9,320 bases of DNA from an uncultured Bacteroidota bacterium (GCA_946479055.1 CAMLEX010000148.1:1-9320); one strand, 5' to 3'; counted from the first letter of the stretch, positions 1 to 6,297 are shown. Notes: generated by a model from the sequence alone, not told the origin. Made by a program: numbers and translations.

Positions 1-338
1 TTTAAGGTATCTGTAAAATGAGAGTTGCCCCCATCAATAATAATATCGCCTTCCTGTAGTAAAGGAAGCAAGTCTTTGATTACTGAATCCACAGCCGGTC
101 CTGCCGGAACCAGGATCATTAATTTCCTTGGGGTTTGTAGTTTGGAAACCATCTCAGATAAAGAGCCAACGCCTTTTACCCTTGTGCCAGAAGTAGCTGA
201 GGATTCCAAAAGACTGGCTTTTGCAGGGTCTTTGTCAAAACCTATAGCGGCAAACCCATGATCAGCAATATTCAAGAGCAGGTTGCGCCCCATAGTTCCG
301 AGACCAACCATGCCAAAATCATATAAAACATCAGTCAT
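1..338 (-). CDS. gnd: 6-phosphogluconate dehydrogenase (decarboxylating), N-terminal part, cut by window edge
   Basis: This enzyme oxidatively decarboxylates 6-phosphogluconate to ribulose 5-phosphate with NAD(P)+ in the cytoplasmic oxidative pentose phosphate pathway. I translated the minus strand from an ATG at 338: 112 codons are visible and the rest, including the catalytic helical domain, lies beyond the left edge. The product opens with a Rossmann dinucleotide-binding motif, GMVGLGTMGRNLL (G12-x-G14-x-x-G17), followed by an acidic residue after the second strand (GFDKD, about residues 33-37) and the family signature IDGGNSHF at residues 101-108. The LVPAG segment (77-81) also fits the family. 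The ATG lies just ahead of the first beta strand, where the family normally starts. The gene is divergent from korB across a 138-bp spacer. The N-terminus is intact and I see no frameshift. Related hydroxyacid dehydrogenases are less likely given the GGNS signature and the close fit to Bacteroidota Gnd. Confidence 0.93.
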   Translation of the reverse strand, partial: MTDVLYDFGMVGLGTMGRNLLLNIADHGFAAIGFDKDPAKASLLESSATSGTRVKGVGSLSEMVSKLQTPRKLMILVPAGPAVDSVIKDLLPLLQEGDIIIDGGNSHFTDTL

Positions 339-451
339 AAATAGCAAATTGAGCTGCAATTTATTACAAATCCTGAAAGTGCTGATCTTATCAAAGTATT
401 AAAACATATGAGACAGTTGTTTTTTAAGCCGCAAGTCTTGTAATAGATTCG

Positions 452-459
452 TAATTTTA
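452..459 (+). promoter_or_regulatory. possible -7 element for korB
   Basis: TAATTTTA matches the Bacteroidota -7 consensus TAnnTTTG at all but the last base. It lies 17 bases before the korB ATG, which would give a very short leader. I find no TTG at the expected -33 spacing, so support is weak. The divergent spacer 339-476 must hold the start signals for both korB and gnd; no exact consensus is visible for gnd. Confidence 0.3.
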
Positions 460-476
460 CAACCAATTTTTTTGTT

Positions 477-1505
477 ATGAGTGATGTGATTACAGCCCCA
501 GCCTTAACTGCTAAAGATTTTGCCACCGACCAGGAAGTTCGCTGGTGCCCCGGTTGCGGAGATTATTCCATATTGGCGCAGGTTCAGAAAGTGATGCCAA
601 CGATAGGCGTTCCCAGAGAAAATATTGTGATAATATCTGGTATAGGATGCAGCAGCCGCTTTCCTTATTATATGAATACGTATGGTATGCACTCTATTCA
701 TGGCCGTGCTACCGCTATCGCATCAGGATTGAAGGCAAGCCGTCCCGAATTGAGCGTTTGGATAGTCAGTGGTGATGGAGATAGCTTAAGTATAGGCGGC
801 AATCACACTATCCACTTGCTGCGCCGGAATTTTAATGTCAATCTGTTGGTATTCAACAACCAGATCTATGGATTGACAAAAGGGCAATACTCACCAACAT
901 CAGAAGAAAATAAGGTTACCAAATCAACACCTTTCGGAAGTATCGACCATCCATTCAATCCTTTGGCGCTGGCTATGGGCGCAGATGCCAGTTTTGTTGC
1001 AAGGACGATGGATAGAGATCCAAAACACTTGCAGGCGATGCTGATAAGAACAAACCAGCATAAAGGAGCTTCCTTCCTTGAAATATATCAGAACTGCAAC
1101 ATCTTCAATGATGGTGCTTTTGAAATTTTTACTGAAAAAAGCAGCAAACCGCAGGAAACATTGTTCCTTGAGCAAGGCAAGCCATTGATCTTTGGCGCTG
1201 CTAATGAAAAAGGAATAAAATTAGATGGATTTACGCCAAAAGTTGTTGAGCTGAATAATGGGCATAGCGCTGATGATCTGTGGGTACATGATGAAAAAGA
1301 TATTTACAAAGCACAGATACTGACACGCATCTTTGATGATCCCAAACTGGAAGGACATTTACCCAGGCCGTTTGGTGTCTTTTATCAGAACGACCGCCCA
1401 TGTTATGAAGATCAGATGAAATTGCAATTGGAAAATGCTATTGCCAGCAAACCGGCAGATCTGGATAAATTATTAAGAGGAAAGGAAGTGTGGACGATAC
1501 AATAA
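477..1505 (+). CDS. korB: 2-oxoacid (probably 2-oxoglutarate):ferredoxin oxidoreductase, beta subunit
   Basis: This is the thiamine-diphosphate-binding beta subunit of the enzyme that oxidatively decarboxylates a 2-oxoacid to the acyl-CoA while reducing ferredoxin; 2-oxoglutarate to succinyl-CoA is the likely substrate. It is a cytoplasmic enzyme linked to the TCA cycle. The 342-residue protein has the [4Fe-4S] ligands expected for the family: WCPGCGDY (C24, C27), GIGCSSR (C58) and a distal cysteine in IYQNCNIFND (C207). The ThDP/Mg motif runs from SGDGD (98-102) to NNQIYGLTKGQYSPTS (127-142). Length suits a stand-alone beta subunit. The start is an ATG with no clear Shine-Dalgarno, usual in this phylum. 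The alpha subunit (korA), which normally binds CoA and pairs with this protein, is not beside it: upstream is divergent gnd and downstream are convergent lipoprotein genes. Substrate could instead be pyruvate or a branched-chain 2-oxoacid; sequence reading alone does not settle this. Confidence 0.93.
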   Translation: MSDVITAPALTAKDFATDQEVRWCPGCGDYSILAQVQKVMPTIGVPRENIVIISGIGCSSRFPYYMNTYGMHSIHGRATAIASGLKASRPELSVWIVSGDGDSLSIGGNHTIHLLRRNFNVNLLVFNNQIYGLTKGQYSPTSEENKVTKSTPFGSIDHPFNPLALAMGADASFVARTMDRDPKHLQAMLIRTNQHKGASFLEIYQNCNIFNDGAFEIFTEKSSKPQETLFLEQGKPLIFGAANEKGIKLDGFTPKVVELNNGHSADDLWVHDEKDIYKAQILTRIFDDPKLEGHLPRPFGVFYQNDRPCYEDQMKLQLENAIASKPADLDKLLRGKEVWTIQ

Positions 1506-1514
1506 GCTTTTTAC

Positions 1515-1566
1515 ATGGAGGATATACGAAGCAAACAGTGAAATATTTCAGTGTATCCTTCATTTT
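1515..1566 (+). terminator. hairpin after korB, probable intrinsic terminator
   Basis: Bases 1515-1527 (ATGGAGGATATAC) can pair with 1551-1563 (GTGTATCCTTCAT) over 13 consecutive pairs, two of them G-U wobbles. The 23-nt interior holds a perfect palindrome TGAAATATTTCA (1539-1550), which may form an inner hairpin. TTTT (1563-1566) follows the stem. The hairpin begins nine bases after the korB stop codon, where a terminator belongs. The T-tract is short and the stem AT-rich, so termination is likely but not certain. It sits between convergent genes and may also block transcripts arriving from the other side. Confidence 0.6.
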
Positions 1567-1607
1567 CATGTGAACTGATTTTTGGTACGGGTTAAATTCA
1601 GAATATT

Positions 1608-3065
1608 TTATTTCAGTGTACAAACATTCTGAAAATGCAGACTGCCATTTCCATTTACTGAGATTTCAATAGATTTTGCAGAGTTCCCTGTTAATTGAAG
1701 TGAAATAGTATTCACACCTTTTTGTAAAGGTATCCGGGTATAGTAGATTGTATGCGGCAGGCTTTGCCAGTTGCGGGTATCAGCCTTCTCCGTTGCAAAG
1801 TTGAAGACCTGTAAACCTAACGCCAGTGCTTCACGTTGGGCTCTTTCTTTTTTATCTTTCTTTTTTTCCTCTTCGGTTTTATTTTTATCGTCTTTTTCTT
1901 CTTTTGGCCGTATGGCGGCTTCCGCTAATTTTTTTACAGCCAACCTTGTCAAAGTTGAAGACAATTCTTTGAGCATTCTTTCCTGAAGTGTTGAGAATGC
2001 AAGCGTATTTATATTCTCAACCGGCTCAAGGGAATATGTTTGATTGTTTAATTGCAGCCTTGCGCCGGAGTAAAACAATGGTTGTGCTTCATACTTTGGA
2101 AGAGCAACACGAAAACTTCGCAGGTTCTCCAGCTTAATATCATTACTGTTATAACCATTGCTGAAATCAAATGGGACATTGAATAATCCCGCCGCATCAG
2201 CAAACATAAAACTTCCACCTGCATTTTTAAAGAGAGAAAAATAAAGATCCTGTTGTTGCTTTATGGGAGCCGATCCATTTTCCCAGAATAAAATAAGTTC
2301 ACCACCTTCTAATATTATTTTTTCTTTGACAAGAGTTGTATTTAATAACTTTTCATAACGGCCCACTTCATCCATAAATCCATTCAGGTATGCACTACGT
2401 AAAAGATCTTGTTTTAACTGGTCCGGCATTTCTGTTCCATAATAGCTGCCGTTATTGTCCAGGTATACGTCAGCCGCGTTACGGTATGCAATAAAAGCAT
2501 TATTAATGTCATTGCTTTTTTCATAGATCAATCCTTGTAACATGAGAGAAAAAGCATCTTCTGAATATTTATTCTTATTTCCCGCTTTATCTTCCTGGGT
2601 GTTGATCCGAAGAGAAATACGCCGGGCCTCTACCAATGCATCATCGGTTTCTCCCAGTTGTAAATAGTTTAATGCTTTATAATAGTGAATTAAATATTTT
2701 TCAAAATCTTCTCCTTTATAGGTCTGCATCATAGGATTTAAGAGAGTGCCCAGGGCAATATCTTTTGCCGATGTTCTGGCATCTTCCATGAGTTGATCAG
2801 CCTGATTAAAATAGCGATTGCTGCTATCCCATTGCTGTAATAAATGACATACTTTACCCCTTTCCAGCAGGTAAAGAAGTTGGTTACGATTTTTTTTTAA
2901 AAGCTTATTGTTATCCAGTGATGTTGCCGCCTTTTCATAATTGCCTTCCCGGAGATTATGATAATAAACAGCTACCTGCTTATTATAACCGGCGCAGGAC
3001 GAGAAAAAGAGCATCAGCAACAAACCAGCTACTAACCGGTTTATGTATAATCGGGGGAGTAACAT
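1608..3065 (-). CDS. COG3014-type TPR-containing lipoprotein
   Basis: This 485-residue exported lipoprotein has a type II signal peptide: positive and hydrophobic residues 5-20, then lipobox FSSC with the lipidated cysteine at C24. The mature N-terminal half (about 30-240) is helical with TPR-like repeats, for example NYEKAATSLD, HYYKALNYLQLGETDDALVEARR and NDINNAFIAYRNAADVYL. The C-terminal part holds a charged Lys/Glu linker (about 387-412) followed by DTRNWQSLPHTIYYTRIPL (429-447), which resembles COG3014 proteins. Its molecular function is not established; in other bacteria COG3014 genes occur near lpoB, as here. The LpoB-like gene lies 31 bases upstream on the same strand, so the two are probably co-transcribed. 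The inferred role is a periplasmic-facing outer-membrane factor in envelope or peptidoglycan biogenesis. An A9 tract lies in the coding strand near residues 55-58. The start is the ATG that places the signal peptide correctly. Family assignment is from recall of conserved features, not a search. Confidence 0.75.
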   Translation of the reverse strand: MLLPRLYINRLVAGLLLMLFFSSCAGYNKQVAVYYHNLREGNYEKAATSLDNNKLLKKNRNQLLYLLERGKVCHLLQQWDSSNRYFNQADQLMEDARTSAKDIALGTLLNPMMQTYKGEDFEKYLIHYYKALNYLQLGETDDALVEARRISLRINTQEDKAGNKNKYSEDAFSLMLQGLIYEKSNDINNAFIAYRNAADVYLDNNGSYYGTEMPDQLKQDLLRSAYLNGFMDEVGRYEKLLNTTLVKEKIILEGGELILFWENGSAPIKQQQDLYFSLFKNAGGSFMFADAAGLFNVPFDFSNGYNSNDIKLENLRSFRVALPKYEAQPLFYSGARLQLNNQTYSLEPVENINTLAFSTLQERMLKELSSTLTRLAVKKLAEAAIRPKEEKDDKNKTEEEKKKDKKERAQREALALGLQVFNFATEKADTRNWQSLPHTIYYTRIPLQKGVNTISLQLTGNSAKSIEISVNGNGSLHFQNVCTLK

Positions 3066-3074
3066 TCCTGGAGT

Positions 3075-3100
3075 TTAAAGCTAAACTTTTAGCCCTTTAA
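3075..3100 (-). other. intercistronic hairpin overlapping the LpoB-like stop codon
   Basis: On the minus strand, TTAAA (3100-3096) pairs with TTTAA (3079-3075), and GCTAAA (3093-3088) pairs with TTTAGC (3085-3080), with a two-base GG bulge and a tight loop. The stop codon of the LpoB-like gene (3099-3097) lies inside the stem. No T-tract follows, so this is not a standard terminator. It could affect mRNA stability or the ratio of the two lipoproteins; that is inference. Confidence 0.4.
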
Positions 3101-3684
3101 TTCTTTACGTATTTGGCAATTTTCTTTTCACCTATCCAGGTCACTTCGTTGGTTTCAATATTGGTCAACTCAAGATTTACCTGGTAATAAACCACTTTTT
3201 TTCTTTTGTGAGAATCAACAATGGAGTTGATAGATCCCTGCAGAATAAAATCAGCGCCTTGCTCCAGGCCAAATTTTTTCATACTGCTGACAGTAGCATT
3301 GGTTTGCTGATCGGCTTTTTCAGCACGAAGCTCTTCTCTTTTTTTACCGCCTTGTACCAAACGCACTTTCTGTGTTGTAACGAAAGAATTTTCTACATCT
3401 TTTACAAATGTCTCCGCTTCTATATGTTCATGGCTTTTATTGGATACAAACCCAACAATTACTACAGGACGCTGACCATTTTTTGCAGCCATATGATCAG
3501 TAAGCCAGTTAGCGCCAAGAATGGTCCTGGTAATATCTTCAGCTACTAACCTTGAATCCGTATTGTTCCAGCGGCCGCTGATATCTACCTGTTCTGAAGG
3601 ATCTATCCGGGTTACTTTATGCGAACAACTGGCAAAAAAAAGAGTACTGCAAAATGATAATGCAAAAAATATATTTCTTTTCAT
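3097..3684 (-). CDS. LpoB-like penicillin-binding protein activator lipoprotein
   Basis: This 195-residue lipoprotein resembles LpoB, the outer-membrane lipoprotein that reaches through the periplasm to activate the peptidoglycan synthase PBP1B in enterobacteria. The N-terminus is a type II signal peptide (MKRNIFFALSF) with lipobox FASC and lipidated C20. The mature part begins with VDISGRWNNTDSRLVAEDI (about 34-52), the typical opening of this family. It continues with a strand (VVIVGF), EHIEAETFVKDVENSFV, a short charged stretch, GLEQGADFILQGSINSI and a final antiparallel pair ending TWIGEKKIAKYVKN. Domain length matches the family, without the long disordered linker of E. coli LpoB. It lies 31 bases upstream of the COG3014-type gene and 66 bases downstream of the small secreted protein gene, all on the same strand. 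Which synthase it activates in this organism is unknown. I withhold the symbol because orthology to E. coli lpoB is not shown. Confidence 0.8.
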   Translation of the reverse strand: MKRNIFFALSFCSTLFFASCSHKVTRIDPSEQVDISGRWNNTDSRLVAEDITRTILGANWLTDHMAAKNGQRPVVIVGFVSNKSHEHIEAETFVKDVENSFVTTQKVRLVQGGKKREELRAEKADQQTNATVSSMKKFGLEQGADFILQGSINSIVDSHKRKKVVYYQVNLELTNIETNEVTWIGEKKIAKYVKN

Positions 3685-3750
3685 TTGAAATGATTTTAAA
3701 AATTAAATACCAAAAAAATTATAATCAGGAAAATAAAATGATAAGTTATT

Positions 3751-4167
3751 CTACCTCCACCAAAAATTCAGACCAAACCAGGGATGGACTCCAAAAGAAC
3801 GGTTTCTCCTGTAATTATTATAGCGGTTATGAGAATTGTAATTTCTATTATAATAATTATTGGGATAATATCCATCATTGTAGTAATCGTAATCCCTCCT
3901 CGCTCTTTCCATACGTAGCTGGCGGCGAAACTCCCGGCGATCTGCTCTCGCTTCCTTCCTGTCGGCAAGCCAGTCAATCGCCTTATAAATATTATGTTGG
4001 GTTGTGCTGTGCCATTCGTTCAGAGAATCGGCTACTTGCATGTATTTATCCCTGCTGACAGTATAATTGGGATTTTGATCGGGTGCCAGATCTGTTTGTG
4101 CAGTAGCTATATAACTACAAAAGAAAACAGCCACAGTAGGAATGAGATAAAGTAAATTTCTTTTCAT
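3751..4167 (-). CDS. small secreted Tyr/Asn/Arg-rich protein of unknown function
   Basis: I do not recognise a family. The 138-residue product has a clear Sec signal peptide (MKRNLLYLIPTVAVFFCSYI) with a likely signal peptidase I site after ATA (residue 23). C17 is within the hydrophobic core and does not form a lipobox, so a soluble or surface-associated protein is more likely than a lipoprotein. Residues about 24-68 look folded (DKYMQVADSLNEWHSTTQHN). Residues 69-92 form a strongly basic, probably helical stretch rich in Arg and Glu. Residues 93-123 are low-complexity, dominated by Tyr, Asn and Arg. The chain ends with an aromatic tail, HPWFGLNFWWR. It is the first gene of the minus-strand block ahead of the LpoB-like gene (66-bp gap) and may share its transcript. 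The ATG at 4167 is the only start giving the full signal peptide. It is probably a real gene, but only the export prediction is firm. Confidence 0.7.
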   Translation of the reverse strand: MKRNLLYLIPTVAVFFCSYIATAQTDLAPDQNPNYTVSRDKYMQVADSLNEWHSTTQHNIYKAIDWLADRKEARADRREFRRQLRMERARRDYDYYNDGYYPNNYYNRNYNSHNRYNNYRRNRSFGVHPWFGLNFWWR

Positions 4168-4265
4168 AGCATCTGTTTTTAGGTTGCGAAATTGACAAGA
4201 CTAAAGTACTATCAAAGCCGTTAACCCGTAGTTAAATGTTGATTCAAATGAGATTTTCGTGGGTT

Positions 4266-4300
4266 GAACCGGAACTTACTATTGCGGGAACGGAAGTTTA
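4266..4300. repeat. imperfect tandem repeat upstream of ssb
   Basis: GAACCGGAACTTA (4266-4278) and GAACGGAAGTTTA (4288-4300) are near copies with start points 22 bases apart, about two helical turns. They lie in the divergent spacer 4168-4388 between the small secreted protein gene and ssb, just upstream of the probable ssb promoter. Such an arrangement would suit a dimeric regulator, but no known operator is recognised. Confidence 0.35.
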
Positions 4301-4333
4301 CGTTTTAAAATTTTCCATTCCGGCAAAAAAAAT

Positions 4334-4341
4334 TAACTTTA
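4334..4341 (+). promoter_or_regulatory. probable -7 element of the ssb promoter
   Basis: TAACTTTA matches the Bacteroidota consensus TAnnTTTG except for the last base. A T-run (4311-4314) lies at about the spacing expected for the -33 TTG element. The predicted leader to the ssb ATG is roughly 40 bases. Confidence 0.45.
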
Positions 4342-4388
4342 AATAGCAACGGCCCGAAGAGAATTGTTAATCAGAAAAAAGAAAGCAT

Positions 4389-4820
4389 ATGAGAGGTGTA
4401 AACAGAGTAATGCTTATTGGAAACCTGGGCAAAGACCCGGATGTTCAGTTTCTGGAAGGTAATATTGGAGTTGCAAAATTCCCACTGGCTACAACAGAAA
4501 CATTTAAAGACAGAACCGGAAAATTGGTATCGCAAACAGAATGGCATACTGTAGTATTATGGCGTGGTCTTGCCGAACTGGCACAAAAATATTTACACAA
4601 AAGCAGTCTGGTATACATTGAAGGACGCCTGAGAACCCGCAGTTGGGAAGACAAAGATGGTAACCGTAAGTTTGCCACCGAAGTCGTAGGCGACAACCTG
4701 ATCATGCTGGATAAACGGGCAGATGGCACTGGCCATCCAGCAGAGGGTACTAGTTTAGAAAACCTGGGGAGTGCGGATGCTCCACCGCTGGGAGATCCTT
4801 CAGAAAATCTTCCTTTTTAG
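4389..4820 (+). CDS. ssb: single-stranded DNA-binding protein
   Basis: SSB coats single-stranded DNA during replication, repair and recombination in the cytoplasm and recruits partner proteins through its C-terminal tip. The 143-residue product shows the bacterial SSB OB-fold from residue 1 to about 110: GVNRVMLIGNLGKDPDV (3-19), the TEWHTVVLWRGLAE strand (50-63) with W52 and W58, and VYIEGRLRTRSWEDKDG (75-91) with W86, followed by an EVVGDNLIML strand. A short flexible linker (about 111-135) follows. The chain ends ENLPF, keeping the Pro-Phe end used for partner binding, although the tip is less acidic than the DDDIPF of E. coli. The ATG at 4389 gives the standard family N-terminus, with a weak purine-rich stretch upstream. 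gldE and gldD follow on the same strand; ssb-gldE-gldD is a gene order I recall from gliding Bacteroidota. A promoter-like element lies upstream and a hairpin follows the gene. Confidence 0.96.
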   Translation: MRGVNRVMLIGNLGKDPDVQFLEGNIGVAKFPLATTETFKDRTGKLVSQTEWHTVVLWRGLAELAQKYLHKSSLVYIEGRLRTRSWEDKDGNRKFATEVVGDNLIMLDKRADGTGHPAEGTSLENLGSADAPPLGDPSENLPF

Positions 4821-4839
4821 CGGAATATATTTAAAGTAA

Positions 4840-4847
4840 TAACTTTG
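4840..4847 (+). promoter_or_regulatory. exact TAnnTTTG element between ssb and gldE
   Basis: TAACTTTG matches the Bacteroidota -7 consensus in full. A transcript from it would begin near 4854, just before the hairpin at 4862-4881, and run into gldE. No clear TTG is found at -33, only a T-run (4814-4818). It could be a gldE-gldD promoter or a chance match. Confidence 0.4.
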
Positions 4848-4861
4848 TTCAAATAATAACC

Positions 4862-4886
4862 GGCAGGCCGTTTGACCTGCCTTTAT
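4862..4886 (+). terminator. hairpin after ssb, possible terminator or gldE leader hairpin
   Basis: GGCAGG (4862-4867) pairs with CCTGCC (4876-4881) around an 8-nt loop, and CTTTAT follows. This GC-rich stem is unusual for the AT-rich spacer and resembles an intrinsic terminator of ssb with a short T-tract. It ends only seven bases before the earliest gldE start candidate, so it could equally be a leader hairpin. Confidence 0.55.
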
Positions 4887-4888
4887 AA

Positions 4889-6280
4889 TTGAACCTATCA
4901 TTAAAACGTCTTCCATTGGAGAGTCATTCGATAATCAACTTTTTGTATAATCAACTTTCTTTTATTTTGCTGGCTGCCGATCCGCAGGGCATTACTTTGT
5001 TGGTTATCCTGCTGGTGGTCCTGTTATTACTTACTTTCACTATCTCGGGAGCAGAAGTAGCGATATTTTCACTCAATGAAAAAGATATAAATGTATTAAA
5101 GACCAAGCAGCATCCGGCGGCTAAACGGATTATTAATTTCCTGGAAGAACCCAAAGAAGTTTTTGCTTCCCTTTTGATCGCCAGCACATTTTTTAATATC
5201 TGTGTTATTGTATTAACCGGTTTTTTAATTAACCAGTATATGCCTTATGGTACTTTATTACTATTTGGCAATAGTTTCTGGAGTTATCTTTTTGAACTTA
5301 TCCTGCGGGTAGGCATTATCGGTTTTATCCTGGTATTTGCCGGACAGATATTACCCAAAGTATGGGCTACGCAGAATAATCTTCGCTTTGCTTACGGTTC
5401 AGCAGTGGTGGTAGAAGCTGTTCACCTGGTATTTCGCCGTATCAGTAAATGGGTGGTTTCGCTGGCTGATGGTATTGGCAAAGGAATGGGGGCTAACAAA
5501 TCAGAAGCTCTCAATTTGCAGGAATTAGATGAAGCCATTGATATAAAAACAGATGAAGAAGCCTCACTGGAAGAAAAGAATATCATGAAAGGGATTGTGA
5601 AGTTTGGTACTATCTCTGTAAAACAGATCATGCGGAGCAGGCTGGAAGTAAATGGGGTTAATTATAATTCTTCTTTCCATGAACTTATCCGTAAAGTGGA
5701 GGGCTTGCATTATTCCCGCCTGCCTGTATACAAAGGCAGTATGGATGAAGTAGCCGGTATTATTAATACAAAAGATCTGATACCTTTTTTGCAGGAGGGA
5801 GATGGTTTTGACTGGCATCCTTTGATGCGGCATCCATATTTTGTACCGGAATCGAAATTGATTGCTGACCTGTTGCGGGATTTTCAATCCAGGCGTGTTC
5901 ATTTTGCAGTAGTGGTGGATGAATTTGGTGGCACAAGTGGTATTGTGACAATGGAAGACATCATGGAAGAAGTTATCGGTGATATCCGCGATGAGTTTGA
6001 TGAAGAAGAAAGCTATAATAAGAAACTGGATGATAACAACTATATTTTTGAAGCAAAGACAATGATTCACGATATGTGCAAGGCAATGCGTTTGCCGATG
6101 GATACTTTTGATGGAGTAAGAGGTGATAGTGAATCAGTAGGAGGATTAGTTTTGGAATTGGCCGGAGAATTTCCCAAAGTGAATGACGTTATTAATTGCG
6201 GTGATTTTGATTTTACCGTTTTAGAATCCGATAGCAATCGGCTCCGGATGGTAAAAGTAACAGTGAATGTAAAATCTTAA
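4889..6280 (+). CDS. gldE: gliding motility protein GldE, CNNM/CorC-like membrane protein with CBS pair
   Basis: GldE is an inner-membrane protein needed with GldD for gliding and type IX secretion in Bacteroidota; its biochemical activity is unclear, though it is built like HlyC/CorC transport-associated proteins. The 463-residue reading shows an N-terminal DUF21/CNNM transmembrane domain: hydrophobic segments at about 35-58 (ending in the typical SGAEVAIFSLN), 92-114 and 133-154, with GQILPKVWA at 152-160. A CBS pair follows (about 245-365; SRLPVY, GIINTKDLIPF, then VVVDEFGGTSGIVTMEDIMEEVIGDI). The C-terminal CorC/HlyC domain spans about 380-460, with the DSESVGGLVLE motif. The start is uncertain: 4889 is a TTG, and TTG at 4916 or a later non-ATG codon before the first membrane segment is also possible; no ATG precedes that segment. 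gldD starts 17 bases downstream, which supports GldE over a generic CorC-family hemolysin. Confidence 0.88.
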   Translation: MNLSLKRLPLESHSIINFLYNQLSFILLAADPQGITLLVILLVVLLLLTFTISGAEVAIFSLNEKDINVLKTKQHPAAKRIINFLEEPKEVFASLLIASTFFNICVIVLTGFLINQYMPYGTLLLFGNSFWSYLFELILRVGIIGFILVFAGQILPKVWATQNNLRFAYGSAVVVEAVHLVFRRISKWVVSLADGIGKGMGANKSEALNLQELDEAIDIKTDEEASLEEKNIMKGIVKFGTISVKQIMRSRLEVNGVNYNSSFHELIRKVEGLHYSRLPVYKGSMDEVAGIINTKDLIPFLQEGDGFDWHPLMRHPYFVPESKLIADLLRDFQSRRVHFAVVVDEFGGTSGIVTMEDIMEEVIGDIRDEFDEEESYNKKLDDNNYIFEAKTMIHDMCKAMRLPMDTFDGVRGDSESVGGLVLELAGEFPKVNDVINCGDFDFTVLESDSNRLRMVKVTVNVKS

Positions 6281-6297
6281 CGAGAGAATATTTTCTG

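Noticed and set aside
25..261. Plus-strand open frame of 78 codons at the left end
   Set aside because: It is antisense to the gnd coding frame, which carries clear family motifs (GMVGLGTMG, IDGGNSHF). The plus-strand product shows nothing recognisable.
1860..1910. T/C-rich stretch that looked like a regulatory polypyrimidine tract
   Set aside because: It is the reverse complement of the Lys/Glu-rich linker codons of the COG3014-type lipoprotein, so coding content explains it.
3825..3890. AT-rich repetitive stretch that resembled a short tandem repeat array
   Set aside because: It follows from Tyr and Asn codons (TAT, AAT and relatives) in the low-complexity tail of the secreted protein; no fixed repeat unit is present.
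3654..4058. 134-codon plus-strand open frame across the secreted-protein gene
   Set aside because: The opposite strand encodes a protein with a proper signal peptide; this frame reads the reverse of the Tyr/Asn-rich repeats and has no membrane or domain sign.
5564..6070. 168-codon minus-strand open frame inside gldE
   Set aside because: It is a shadow of the strongly conserved CBS and DUF21 coding sequence; its product is Ile/Phe/His-rich without domain signs and it lacks a plausible promoter or neighbour.
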